A stretch of 64,000 nucleotides of DNA from Segatella paludivivens DSM 17968 = JCM 13650 (GTDB lineage Bacteria > Bacteroidota > Bacteroidia > Bacteroidales > Bacteroidaceae): NCBI RefSeq assembly GCF_000373185.1, contig NZ_KB890671.1, forward strand, positions 62,001 to 126,000, in the 5' to 3' direction. The translations under genes were made by a program, and so were the position numbers. The notes beneath the pieces were generated by a model. The model worked only from the letters and a program-made list of their open reading frames with translations. It searched no databases and was not told the DNA's origin. Shown here piece after piece: positions 17,882-25,659 of the stretch; the stretch's first letter is position 1, and the number at the start of each line of letters is the position of its first letter.

Positions 17882-18880
17882 TTATATAACAGGCTTTATC
17901 GTGTAACCTTTGGCACGAAGCATCTTTATGATGGAATCTTCTCCCATCATGTGTCTAAGACCAAATGCAAATAAACATGAATGGTTACTAATATTTTTTT
18001 CGATAATAGGAACCCATTTTTGATTTCTGTCACGTATTAATAATTCATTAACCTCTTTAGAATTTTGAAATACTGGACAATTAAAATAACTCTCCACTTT
18101 ATAATAATCATTCTCCAAATACAAATTTGTTAATTCTTGTTGGGAATTAGTCGTGATTGAATTTATTGCATGTATGAATTGGTAAAGCTTCTTGGCTTGT
18201 TCCTTTAATGGGAGCTTATCATCACTTTGTGTATTCTTCAATATATCAACAAGAGTGAGTTGCGCTTTATTATCATCTAAGGCTATTATATTAGCTTTCG
18301 TTTTGAGGGCTTCATCATATAAAACGTCATCAACAGTTTTTATACCATACTGAGACTTTGTATATTGCGAATAGCTGATTCGTGGTATCCAATAGTATGG
18401 CTTCTTTTTCCAGTATTCAATATCAGACATATTGTCACTCAAGTATTTATGAACTTCCTGAAATTGAGTTTTATTGTCGTAAAGATTTACATAATAAGTT
18501 CCCCGTGGCATCAGATATTTGGGCTCTGGCCTTTTCATCCAATTATAAATAGTGATTGCAATTTCTTTGTAATCTTTAAGCGGTAGATTCCTTTTTGCTT
18601 CAAAACCAATAACGTCCACTTTCTGGAAAACATCAGCAAGTCCTTTAAATTTAAAGATTTCCTCTTTCTTATAATTATACCCATCTCCATGGCATGTTCC
18701 AAATAGGTAGGATTTCTGCGTTAATCCGTTACCGCTTATTTCCCAAAGCCAACCTACCTTATCAGCCAAAGTATCCTTATTTATGGTTAAATTGGTTTGG
18801 GCAAGTAAATTGTTTGATACCATTACTAAAATGATAAACACACACTTTCTAAAATACATTTTCATATTTTTATTTTTCAT
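17882..18880 (-). CDS. TraB/GumN family protein
   Basis: 332 residues with an export signal (about 1-27, ending NNLLAQT). The family motifs are present: GLTQKSYLFGTCHGDGYNY near residues 52-70, VIGFEAKRNLP, RDRNQKWVP near 285, and the C-terminal FAFGLRHMMGEDSIIKMLRAKGY. The paired GTxH and GxxHxxG segments form the putative metal site of this erythromycin-esterase/TIKI-like superfamily, whose members are thought to be metallo-hydrolases. Three possible ATGs exist within the first seven codons. The gene lies between GH16 and the HTCS regulator on the opposite strand and looks inserted into the locus. Confidence 0.75.
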   Translation of the reverse strand: MKNKNMKMYFRKCVFIILVMVSNNLLAQTNLTINKDTLADKVGWLWEISGNGLTQKSYLFGTCHGDGYNYKKEEIFKFKGLADVFQKVDVIGFEAKRNLPLKDYKEIAITIYNWMKRPEPKYLMPRGTYYVNLYDNKTQFQEVHKYLSDNMSDIEYWKKKPYYWIPRISYSQYTKSQYGIKTVDDVLYDEALKTKANIIALDDNKAQLTLVDILKNTQSDDKLPLKEQAKKLYQFIHAINSITTNSQQELTNLYLENDYYKVESYFNCPVFQNSKEVNELLIRDRNQKWVPIIEKNISNHSCLFAFGLRHMMGEDSIIKMLRAKGYTIKPVI

Positions 18881-19455
18881 GTAAAAAAAATGGTTTAATC
18901 TACAGTCTTAGTATAAATCACACGTCACAAATATTTATTCTTGTTTCCAAGCCATAATAATGTGAGCCTAAACAAAGAACCTTACGAAGTCAAGTGTGTT
19001 GTGGTCAACATAATGGTAGAGATCTATCGGTTTGCAAGCTTCATTGGTGTTATTTCATGAGCTTTCTGCTTTGTCTTTAGTATTTATTTTCAGCTGTAAA
19101 ATTACAAAAAATATTTGATAATTTTTCGTTTGAACGCATGAAAATACTATTTTTTTTATATAGAAGTTCTCATTTCACATCAAATCCTTTCTCTTGTGTC
19201 GAAACTATGCTCTAAAGACCACAAAATGGCATTCTTTAAGGATAACATCAGCACACCAAATACGATAAATTTCAATGGTGGAGGAATGAATCTCCACGTC
19301 GATAATAACTTTAATTATCAATAGAAATATATAGGCTTTATGTTTGGTTAATTCCTAATTAAATTAAGGAGCAATCTTTTTTATTTTGTCTTATTTCTTG
19401 TGGTTAGATTTTTATTTCGTATTTTTGCACTTACGATTAATCAATATGTATTTTC
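18881..19455. other. Intergenic region holding GH16 remnants, upstream of HTCS
   Basis: No intact gene is seen. The left part (18881-19190) is AT-rich without a recognisable element. The right part holds the decayed GH16 3' end (19201-19385) and the HTCS promoter region; TATTTTTG at 19420-19427 is a good -7 box about 28 bp before the ATG, without a clear -33. Confidence 0.5.
19201..19385 (+). pseudogene. Remnant of a second GH16 gene (3' end and terminator)
   Basis: From 19233 the frame reads DNISTPNTINFNGGGMN...NYQ-stop, matching the intact GH16 segment NEISTSKTVNGNGG...GGGMN and its final YQ-stop, but with most of the intervening coding sequence deleted. The tail after the stop (ATATATAGGCTTTATGTTTGG and a T-rich run) mirrors that of GH16 (17590-17645), with the hairpin partly eroded. 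It is good visual evidence for an ancestral tandem GH16 pair. Confidence 0.65.
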
Positions 19456-22400
19456 ATGAAAAATAATTGTCGTCTGTTTGGGTCAACGTTATTCTTTATC
19501 TTGTCTTTTTTCCGATTGAGTGCCAGTGAGCAGTTTAAAGTTATTGACAATACATTCGGTTTACCAGACAATACGGTGAATTGTGTGAATCAGGATTCTC
19601 ATGGATTTATTTGGATGGGAACTGTCAATGGAATTTGCCGTTACGACGGGCTATTGTTTACTACATTCAGACACGACGTTAACGATGCCTTTTCTTTACC
19701 AGACAATAACGTGAGAAAGATATTGCCGGTAAGCAATGGACTTGTTATTGCCACAAATAAAGGTGTGGACTTTTATTCTTTCAGCGACGGACTTTTTCAT
19801 AAGTTTTATGTTGCCAATAAGCGACGCTCTTATATGTTAAAGTCAAGAATGAACTCTTTACTTATAAACTATGGAAATATTATCGCAGCTGATGAATTTG
19901 GCGATTATTATATAAAAAGCGCAGCCTCTGCCGATTGTAATTTTCGTAAACTTACTCATGGCTGCAAAATATATGCGATAAACAAGTTCAAAAATGGAAA
20001 GTTGCTTGCTGTTGGTTCTGCGGGACTTTATGTATTGTCGGCTGATGCAAGCCACATCCTTTATCGGATAAACAAGAAAATTACTATCACTTATAATATT
20101 AACATCCATTACAGTAAAAATTCTAATGCAATATTTGTTGGTAATGGAATTGGACGCAAAAGCCTTGCGTTCAAAGTTGTGGGAGATAAATTTTATGAGG
20201 CTCCCATTGCCGTTCCCGATAATCTTATGGATGTTGTTGATTATAAAAGCAGTACTGTTTTTGCCGTAGACGGATCTGGATTAGTGTTTGCTAAGAATGG
20301 AACACTTACGAAATGTACACCGCAGAACAGTAATATTAGCGGTGATGCTATTTATTCTTTATTCAAAGATAAAAGCGGCGACTTATGGGCTGGTACTTAT
20401 CGTGCTGGAGTTAATCTCTATTCTGATAAGCAGTCTAAATTCGTGATGCTAAGTAGGGCAAATCATGGTATTAGCTATGATATTGTGACAGCCGTAGTTG
20501 ACGACCGCAACAAAATCTATATAGGACTTGACGGTGGTGGACTGAATATCTATGATAAGACTACTAAGCAGACACGTGTGCTTAACACTTCAAACAGTAA
20601 TATTGCAGGTAATAATGTGGTTTCGTTGTTGAAGGATAATGAAAATGTGTGGATGGCAATCTACACAAAGGGATTAGCAAAATATTCCATTGCCACTTCA
20701 CGTTTCCAATTGTTCAGCATGCCTTCAGTCAAGCTTGGAGATGAAAATAATGTGTGGACAATGTGCGATGACGGCTTGGGAAACATCTGGGTGGGAGGAC
20801 CAAATATCAGTGTGTTTAATAAGAAGACCGGAAAGGCAAAACTCATCAAGTCTCTTATTGGTGTCAACTGTTCGGCTATTCAGCGTGAGGGCGATTATGT
20901 TTGGATTGGTGCAAGCCATCTCGGAGTTTACAAGGTCGACAGACGCAGCTTTAAAATCATGAAGCATTATTCAGCAAGCTCGGCAAAGATGAGGTTGCCT
21001 GCTAATGACATAAAATATATTTATGTAGATTCGCGCGCTAGACTGTGGGTCGCAATTTCCTATTATGGCTTATACTGCATAGATGAAAAGTTGAATACGA
21101 TACGTAAATATGATTATAACCAGGGACTTACAGACAATAACGTTGTAGCCATAGAGGAAGATCACAAGGGACAGTTATGGATGGGAACAGAGAATGGCTT
21201 GTTCAGGTTTGATTCCAAAACTCAGACCTTTGCAAGATTCGATGTTGACGAAAATATTTCATCTACTTTTACCGATAATTCAAGTATTTTCAGCGGGCAT
21301 ACGATGTTCTTTGGAAGTACAAAGGGATTAGTCATGTTCAATCCTGCATTAATTCATTACAGGCAGCTTTATGATAAGGTCAGTCTCACATCTTTAAATC
21401 TGTTGAACAATGATAACAAGGTCTTTAATCTTTATGGCGACAGCATAAAGAGCATAAAACTTTCTTATGATCAGAATTTCTTCACCATACATTTCTCCGT
21501 ACCCGAACTTGAATCGCCAAATCGTGTGCATTTCTCATGTCGCCTTAAAGGATTGGAGACATCCTGGCGTGAATTGTCTGGTTCGCGAGAGGTGTCTTAT
21601 ACGAATGTTCCGCCTGGAACTTATGATTTTTTTGTGCGGTGTATCGACAGTAACGGACATTGGGTAAAGTCAGCTGTGCTCAACATTGTTGTGACACCGC
21701 CGTGGTATAAGACAACGTGGGCTATTGGGCTTTGGATAATTCTCTTCATTCTACTTTTTGTCTCAGCTTTAAAGTTCTATCTTTATGAACTCGATATAAA
21801 GCATAATATGCGTATAAGCGAGATTGAGAAAGACACGATGAAAAAGCTCAATGATGCTAAAATGACATTCTATACCAACATCATTCACGAACTGCGTACC
21901 CCTGTATTCCTTATTGCAGCACAGATTGAGGAATTGATGGACGTTAAAACCTCAATTGTCAACGTTCCCTATTCCTATCTTCATGCAATGTATCGTAGTT
22001 CTGTGAAACTGAATAAACTCATCAGCCGCATTATTGATTTCAGAAAGATGGATACTGATAAACTCAAACTGGCTCTGCAACGCATGAACGTAGTGGCATT
22101 CTGTCAAAACCTTACCGAGGACTATGTGAACCTCTGCGAACAGAAAGACATTTCGTTTAAGTTCCAGTGTGATAAGACAGACATCCAGCTTACATTTGAT
22201 GCTGAAAAACTAGAGATGATTATTTCAAATTTAGTGTCTAATGCGTTTAAATACACCAAAAAGGGCGGCAATGTAGTCTTCTCAATAGAGGATAGAGACG
22301 AAGACGTAATGTTTTCAATAAAGGATAATGGAATCGGTATCATCGAAAAAATGCGCGATAATATATTCGAAAGCTTCTTCCGTACAGAGCGTGGTGAGAA

Positions 22401-23379
22401 ACAAAGTGAGGGAGACGGCATAGGCTTGTCGGTTGTGAAGAATTTCGTAGAACTTCATGGTGGCAGAATCACTTTGAAAAGCGAAGTGGGAAAAGGTTCT
22501 GAATTTATTTTCACAATGCCAAAGCGTAAACATGCTGCTGATGATTTAATTGACAGCAGCCAGTGTGCTTTAGATGCAGACCACAGTCTTAAACCTGAAC
22601 CATTTGATGCAGCCAAGTCGCCTGGCAATCCCACAGCTACTCATTCTGTGCTTATCATAGATGATGAACCTCAGACTATACAGTTGTTAGAGCGCAATCT
22701 CGTTTCCGACTTCAAGGTGTTCACGGCTTGTGATGGAGTAGAGGGCTTGGAGCAGGCTGTCAAGAATCTACCTGATGTAATTATCTGCGACATTATGATG
22801 CCTAATATGAACGGATTGGAGTTTCTTGGAAAACTGAAAGCCGACAAAAAGTTGTCAAGCATAAAAGTGTTGATATTCACAGCTAAGACTTCCGAGGAAG
22901 ACATGCTCACCGCCTTTGATAATGGTGCCGATGCCTATGTTACCAAGCCAATTTCACTCAAAGTCCTCAGAAAAAGAATAGATCGTCTTATTGAGCAGAC
23001 TGACAATGCCGAGTTGACAAGTTCCATAACCAATAAGTCTAACAACTACACCAAGGAAGAACAGATATTTCTGTTAAGGTGTAGAGAGATCATAGATGAT
23101 AATCTTAATAATGATGATTTCAGCATTGATTTCCTTGCAGACAAGCTAGCTATGAGCCATTCTTCTCTTTACAAGAAAGTAAAGCAGATGACGGGAATGT
23201 CTCTCATAGAGTTTATCAACGATTATAAGATTTATAAGGCTGTGCAGATGTTTAAGCATGGGGCAACCAATATAGAGACTGTCTGTGAGAGTTGTGGATT
23301 CAAAGATGTTAAGAATTTCCGAGAGATGTTTAAGCGCAAGATGAAGACCACTCCTAAACTGTTTGTGCAGAGCCTTTAG
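19456..23379 (+). CDS. Hybrid two-component system sensor/regulator (HTCS) of the glycan locus
   Basis: 1307 residues, a complete HTCS. Signal peptide (1-24); two periplasmic Reg_prop beta-propellers (about 30-640, repeated units such as QDSHGFIWMGTVNGICRYDG and EDHKGQLWMGTENGLFRFD); Y_Y_Y domain (about 660-745); one membrane helix (about 752-775); histidine kinase with His811 in IIHELRTP; ATPase with NLVSNAFKYT and DNGIGI; receiver domain with Asp1112 in ICDIMMPNMNG and Lys in YVTKPIS; C-terminal AraC-type helix-turn-helix (about 1215-1307). It senses an oligosaccharide in the periplasm and activates the susCD genes; the three 21-bp-spaced sites are its likely targets. Confidence 0.97.
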   Translation: MKNNCRLFGSTLFFILSFFRLSASEQFKVIDNTFGLPDNTVNCVNQDSHGFIWMGTVNGICRYDGLLFTTFRHDVNDAFSLPDNNVRKILPVSNGLVIATNKGVDFYSFSDGLFHKFYVANKRRSYMLKSRMNSLLINYGNIIAADEFGDYYIKSAASADCNFRKLTHGCKIYAINKFKNGKLLAVGSAGLYVLSADASHILYRINKKITITYNINIHYSKNSNAIFVGNGIGRKSLAFKVVGDKFYEAPIAVPDNLMDVVDYKSSTVFAVDGSGLVFAKNGTLTKCTPQNSNISGDAIYSLFKDKSGDLWAGTYRAGVNLYSDKQSKFVMLSRANHGISYDIVTAVVDDRNKIYIGLDGGGLNIYDKTTKQTRVLNTSNSNIAGNNVVSLLKDNENVWMAIYTKGLAKYSIATSRFQLFSMPSVKLGDENNVWTMCDDGLGNIWVGGPNISVFNKKTGKAKLIKSLIGVNCSAIQREGDYVWIGASHLGVYKVDRRSFKIMKHYSASSAKMRLPANDIKYIYVDSRARLWVAISYYGLYCIDEKLNTIRKYDYNQGLTDNNVVAIEEDHKGQLWMGTENGLFRFDSKTQTFARFDVDENISSTFTDNSSIFSGHTMFFGSTKGLVMFNPALIHYRQLYDKVSLTSLNLLNNDNKVFNLYGDSIKSIKLSYDQNFFTIHFSVPELESPNRVHFSCRLKGLETSWRELSGSREVSYTNVPPGTYDFFVRCIDSNGHWVKSAVLNIVVTPPWYKTTWAIGLWIILFILLFVSALKFYLYELDIKHNMRISEIEKDTMKKLNDAKMTFYTNIIHELRTPVFLIAAQIEELMDVKTSIVNVPYSYLHAMYRSSVKLNKLISRIIDFRKMDTDKLKLALQRMNVVAFCQNLTEDYVNLCEQKDISFKFQCDKTDIQLTFDAEKLEMIISNLVSNAFKYTKKGGNVVFSIEDRDEDVMFSIKDNGIGIIEKMRDNIFESFFRTERGEKQSEGDGIGLSVVKNFVELHGGRITLKSEVGKGSEFIFTMPKRKHAADDLIDSSQCALDADHSLKPEPFDAAKSPGNPTATHSVLIIDDEPQTIQLLERNLVSDFKVFTACDGVEGLEQAVKNLPDVIICDIMMPNMNGLEFLGKLKADKKLSSIKVLIFTAKTSEEDMLTAFDNGADAYVTKPISLKVLRKRIDRLIEQTDNAELTSSITNKSNNYTKEEQIFLLRCREIIDDNLNNDDFSIDFLADKLAMSHSSLYKKVKQMTGMSLIEFINDYKIYKAVQMFKHGATNIETVCESCGFKDVKNFREMFKRKMKTTPKLFVQSL

Positions 23380-23396
23380 GGCATCTGCATGAACAC

Positions 23397-23586
23397 AAAA
23401 AAAACGTTGAAACTCAAATCACGAGCTTCAACGCCTATTATTATTTTTAAAATATTTCTTTAATAAATGGTAACCTCACGGTCTCCAAGTTATTACCTGT
23501 ACAATCTATTAACTTTACCTTAAAAACCTAATAACTAAACCTAAAATTTTATTACTACTAACCTAAACAATCTATTAACCTTTTGA
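23397..23586 (-). ncRNA. Candidate small RNA with 22-nt tandem units
   Basis: On the minus strand the -7 box TATCTTTG (23599-23592) is followed by about 190 nt with no ATG-initiated frame of useful length. The segment ends in a strong intrinsic terminator: stem CGTTGAAGCTC/GAGTTTCAACG with one mismatch, 23433-23405, then eight T. Inside, AGGT recurs at an exact 22-nt period (plus-strand ACCT starting at 23473, 23495, 23517, 23539, 23561). Two units share 17 of 19 bases. No Rfam family could be checked. The function is unknown; regulation of the neighbouring glycan locus is conjecture. Confidence 0.5.
23405..23433. terminator. Bidirectional terminator between HTCS and the candidate sRNA
   Basis: An 11-bp stem with one A-C mismatch. 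It is followed by eight T on the minus strand (23404-23397) and by a looser T-rich tail on the plus strand. It lies 25 bp after the HTCS stop. Confidence 0.7.
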
Positions 23587-23591
23587 TGATG

Positions 23592-23599
23592 CAAAGATA
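23592..23599 (-). promoter_or_regulatory. -7 box of the candidate sRNA
   Basis: TATCTTTG followed by CA... on the minus strand, a perfect TAnnTTTG. No convincing -33 TTTG is seen; the sequence 19 bp upstream is TTGC. Confidence 0.5.
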
Positions 23600-23875
23600 G
23601 GGTTATTTTCAGTTGCGCGCAATACTTTCAGGTACATTTAATGCATAAATACACCTTTTCTTGATGTAAATCAATATATTGTGTTCGCACACAGCTTGTT
23701 TTTAGACATTCAGAACCACAATCTTATTTTTATAATCGTTTAGATGATTTGATTTGTCGGTGCTTTCTTTAGTCGTAAAAACTCTAGCAATCCTGAATTT
23801 TTTGCTTATTTGTCAAGCTCGTTTATATCCTTTATAAAGAAATGGATAAATAAGGAGAATAGAACAGATACGGTA

Positions 23876-23906
23876 AACGCCGAAGCTCATTTCGAGTTTC
23901 GGCGTT
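23876..23906 (-). terminator. Hairpin downstream of the HU/small-protein genes
   Basis: A 13-bp stem with one wobble: AACGCCGAAGCTC 23876-23888 pairing with 23894-23906, 5-nt loop. On the minus strand it is followed only by TTTACC, so termination is plausible but weak. Its core resembles the hairpin at 23405-23433 (GAAGCTC...GAGTTTC). Confidence 0.5.
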
Positions 23907-23932
23907 ACTGTTTCTGCATTTGTGATGAACCA

Positions 23933-24055
23933 TTAGCTAAAGTTAAGTGAAAAAAATAGTTCAGTTCCATTCAGATTGGGTTTTCTCAAATCCATTAGTT
24001 TTGGCTCTATATTCCAATCGCTTTGGGTTGCATTGCTATTAGCAATGGGTTGCAT
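23933..24055 (-). CDS. Possible 40-residue ORF, barrel-C-terminus-like
   Basis: A frame beginning three bases after the stop of the previous micro-ORF reads MQPIANSNATQSDWN and ends NGTELFFSLNFS. The ending looks like the last strand of an outer-membrane barrel, with a terminal aromatic pattern, so this could be the decayed tail of a larger gene rather than a real peptide gene. No independent ribosome-binding site is evident. Confidence 0.25.
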   Translation of the reverse strand: MQPIANSNATQSDWNIEPKLMDLRKPNLNGTELFFSLNFS

Positions 24056-24057
24056 TC

Positions 24058-24156
24058 TTAATGCACTGCGCATCCTATTAGAGCGCATATTGCCGCAGCC
24101 ATCATAATCAGGTTAGTGATTGTCTTGATGATTTTGTTAAGGTCACCGTTGGTCAA
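24058..24156 (-). CDS. Small hydrophobic protein downstream of smalltalk (TTG start)
   Basis: 32 residues if begun at TTG 24156; the frame reads TNGDLNKIIKTITNLIMMA then AAICALIGCAVH-stop. GGAGGA, inside the end of the smalltalk frame, lies about 9 bases upstream of the TTG, so initiation is plausible and translationally coupled. It has one hydrophobic helix and two Cys. Its layout echoes the preceding smalltalk protein (KIIK...ALIGC), suggesting a diverged duplicate. Confidence 0.45.
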   Translation of the reverse strand: MTNGDLNKIIKTITNLIMMAAAICALIGCAVH

Positions 24157-24158
24157 AG

Positions 24159-24257
24159 TTATTCCTCCGACTGATTAGATGTTCCAAGAATGCCAAGCAG
24201 ACTTGTGGCAATGGCGATAACTAGTTTGATGATAATTGATACTTCATTCTTTTTCAT
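24159..24257 (-). CDS. Smalltalk-type micro-protein
   Basis: 32 residues beginning MKKNEVSIIIKLVIAIATS and continuing LLGILG with an acidic tail. This matches the short, single-helix 'smalltalk' family found in Bacteroidetes beside HU-like genes: basic start, a hydrophobic run of about 20 residues, then a Gly/Cys-type turn. The function of the family is unknown. It follows the HU-like gene by about 140 bp on the same strand. The amidase gene that commonly follows in relatives is absent. Confidence 0.7.
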   Translation of the reverse strand: MKKNEVSIIIKLVIAIATSLLGILGTSNQSEE

Positions 24258-24396
24258 GATATTTGTGTTTTTAAATGGTTAAGAAAATACTGTGGTTAAT
24301 GTTAATTCTATTGGCTGTATAGAGAGGGCTTTGCTGTTTTGCTCTTTTGTGTAGCCGCGGCGAGACTTTCCGGACAGTCCCACCAAAGGCTAGTTT

Positions 24397-24870
24397 TTAT
24401 GGCTTCACAACACCACCGTTAGGGTCACCACCACTTGGTGCGGTCTTGATTTTGGTGTACTGCCCGTACTCCTTCATCTTGGCTCCTGCGGTGAAGTTCT
24501 TTATTCGCTTGTTGGTTGCTCGGTCCACCTTGGTGATAGGAGTGAAGCTGACGCGGATTTTCTTGATGTTTTTCGTTGGGTTGAATTCAGGAATGCTATC
24601 AGCTCCGATGCATGATACTGCAAGCTTGAAAGTGCCTATTCCGCTGAGTTTCACACATTTTGAATCTTGCAGTTGGTCGTTCATCACTTCCGACATTTCT
24701 GTCAACACAGCCAATACATCACTCTTCTTCACAGAGCAGTTGCGTTCTATAATTCCCGCTAGTTCATCGGTCTCAACAGTGGATGTGTGTACCACTCTTG
24801 CATAGAATTTGTTGTATGTCTTCAAGTTCTTCTTGTTCTTGTTCATGTAAATTTTATAGTTCAAAGGCAT
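24397..24870 (-). CDS. HU-like DNA-binding protein (HU-related family)
   Basis: 157 residues from the ATG at 24870 (MPLNYKIYMNKNKKN). An open frame extends to 24996 but would begin upstream of the -7 box at 24963-24956, so the shorter form is chosen. The HU/IHF fold covers about residues 18-125, with CVKLSGIGTFKLAVSCIG in the DNA-contact region. The tail is rich in Gly/Pro (SGGDPNGGVV). It belongs to the histone-like family that recurs across Bacteroides genomes next to smalltalk and BT4734/DUF3987 genes. The DNA it binds is unknown; the AT palindrome at 25181 is an appealing but untested target. Confidence 0.85.
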   Translation of the reverse strand: MPLNYKIYMNKNKKNLKTYNKFYARVVHTSTVETDELAGIIERNCSVKKSDVLAVLTEMSEVMNDQLQDSKCVKLSGIGTFKLAVSCIGADSIPEFNPTKNIKKIRVSFTPITKVDRATNKRIKNFTAGAKMKEYGQYTKIKTAPSGGDPNGGVVKP

Positions 24871-24955
24871 GATATTAATATTTTGGTTTATGTTTCGACT
24901 TCGGCGAGCAGCGCAAATTCTCTCTTCGGTCATCATCACGTTTGGATGACGAGTG

Positions 24956-24983
24956 CAAAGGTAGGGCAAATAACAATTCCAAA
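24956..24983 (-). promoter_or_regulatory. Promoter of the HU-like gene
   Basis: TACCTTTG on the minus strand (24963-24956), with TTTG at 24983-24980 but only a 16-bp spacer. The leader to the ATG at 24870 is about 80 nt. Confidence 0.5.
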
Positions 24984-25122
24984 CAAGCGATTTCAAAGTT
25001 TCGTTGTTCAGAGGTTAAATTTCAAAACTTTAAAACATTGATATTGCTAACTTTACAGCGCTAACTATTTTCGTTCAGCATGCAATTAGTGTCATTCATT
25101 CATGTTATCATCCTCACGATGA

Positions 25123-25279
25123 GGTCATTTAGTCAAAGTCATTTTGGTCATTTTGAATTCTTGATGTTGCGCTCCAAGCCATAATATAAATTATATATTT
25201 AAATATATAATTTATATTATAGTAATAGTCCCACTTATCAGAAGTTGAAAATGACCAAAATGACTTTGACTAAATGACC
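25123..25279. repeat. Nested inverted repeats: 32-bp arms around a 40-bp AT palindrome
   Basis: Left arm 25123-25154 and right arm 25248-25279 are perfect inverted copies of 32 bp, built of GTCA-led units (GTCATTTA, GTCAAA, GTCATTTTG, GTCATTTT). Between them, 25181-25220 is a perfect 40-bp palindrome of A and T only, centred on TTTAAA. A third copy of the last 23 bp of the arm lies at 31264-31286. The arrangement resembles iterons beside an AT-rich melting or cruciform site. Confidence 0.9.
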
Positions 25280-25372
25280 ACGTTTTAGAGAACATAATGA
25301 ATATTTTAACTAAAAAATATTTACATAATAAAGGGTTTTGTTAACTGCTGTGTAAAATAAAATTAGTTTTAA

Positions 25373-25404
25373 TTTGTTATTCTATGATATTTTTATTACC
25401 TTTG
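25373..25404 (+). promoter_or_regulatory. Promoter of the three-gene cassette (TTTG-N20-TACCTTTG)
   Basis: TTTG at 25373-25376, a 20-bp spacer and TACCTTTG at 25397-25404: a full consensus promoter. The predicted start near 25411 gives a leader of about 250 nt before the ATG at 25660. Confidence 0.7.
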
Positions 25405-25659
25405 TATTCCGTTGGTCGAAATAATTCTTTGTCTGGTATAGGCAATTAAGCCTTGGTAGAAAGGCTAAATGGATAGGTAAAATTTCATGTAGATTACTTA
25501 TATATAAGAAACCACTAAAAATGAAAATAGACAATACCTGTGTTTATGAGACCAACTAGTAATAGAAGTAAATTAAATAATAATTTTACCGGAGTGTTTT
25601 CAGGCTATAAACTACATTGCCTCTAAATGACCCTTAATTAATAAAAAACTAAGAAATTA

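Larger units (their letters stand above)
23380..23875. other. Intergenic region downstream of HTCS
   Basis: No protein gene is seen. The left half holds a candidate minus-strand small RNA (23397-23586) with its promoter and a terminator shared with HTCS. The stretch from about 23610 to 23875 is AT-rich, with no promoter-like or gene-like signal that I can support. Confidence 0.5.
24871..25659. other. Gene-free segment between HU-like gene and three-gene cassette
   Basis: Nearly 800 bp without a supportable gene. It holds the HU promoter (24956-24983), the nested inverted repeats (25123-25279) and the cassette promoter (25373-25404) with a leader of about 250 nt. The leader contains only a 12-codon frame (ATG at 25521). 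Confidence 0.6.

Noticed and set aside
19201..19385. Insertion-sequence remnant
   Set aside because: No terminal inverted repeats or transposase text; the segment matches the end of the neighbouring GH16 gene instead.
23473..23582. 22-nt periodic array considered as a CRISPR array
   Set aside because: Only a four-base core (ACCT) is strictly periodic, the units are 22 nt in total with no constant repeat plus spacer, and no cas gene is present.
24347..24805. 152-codon plus-strand open frame
   Set aside because: It is antisense to the HU-like gene and has no promoter or recognisable domain; a shadow frame.
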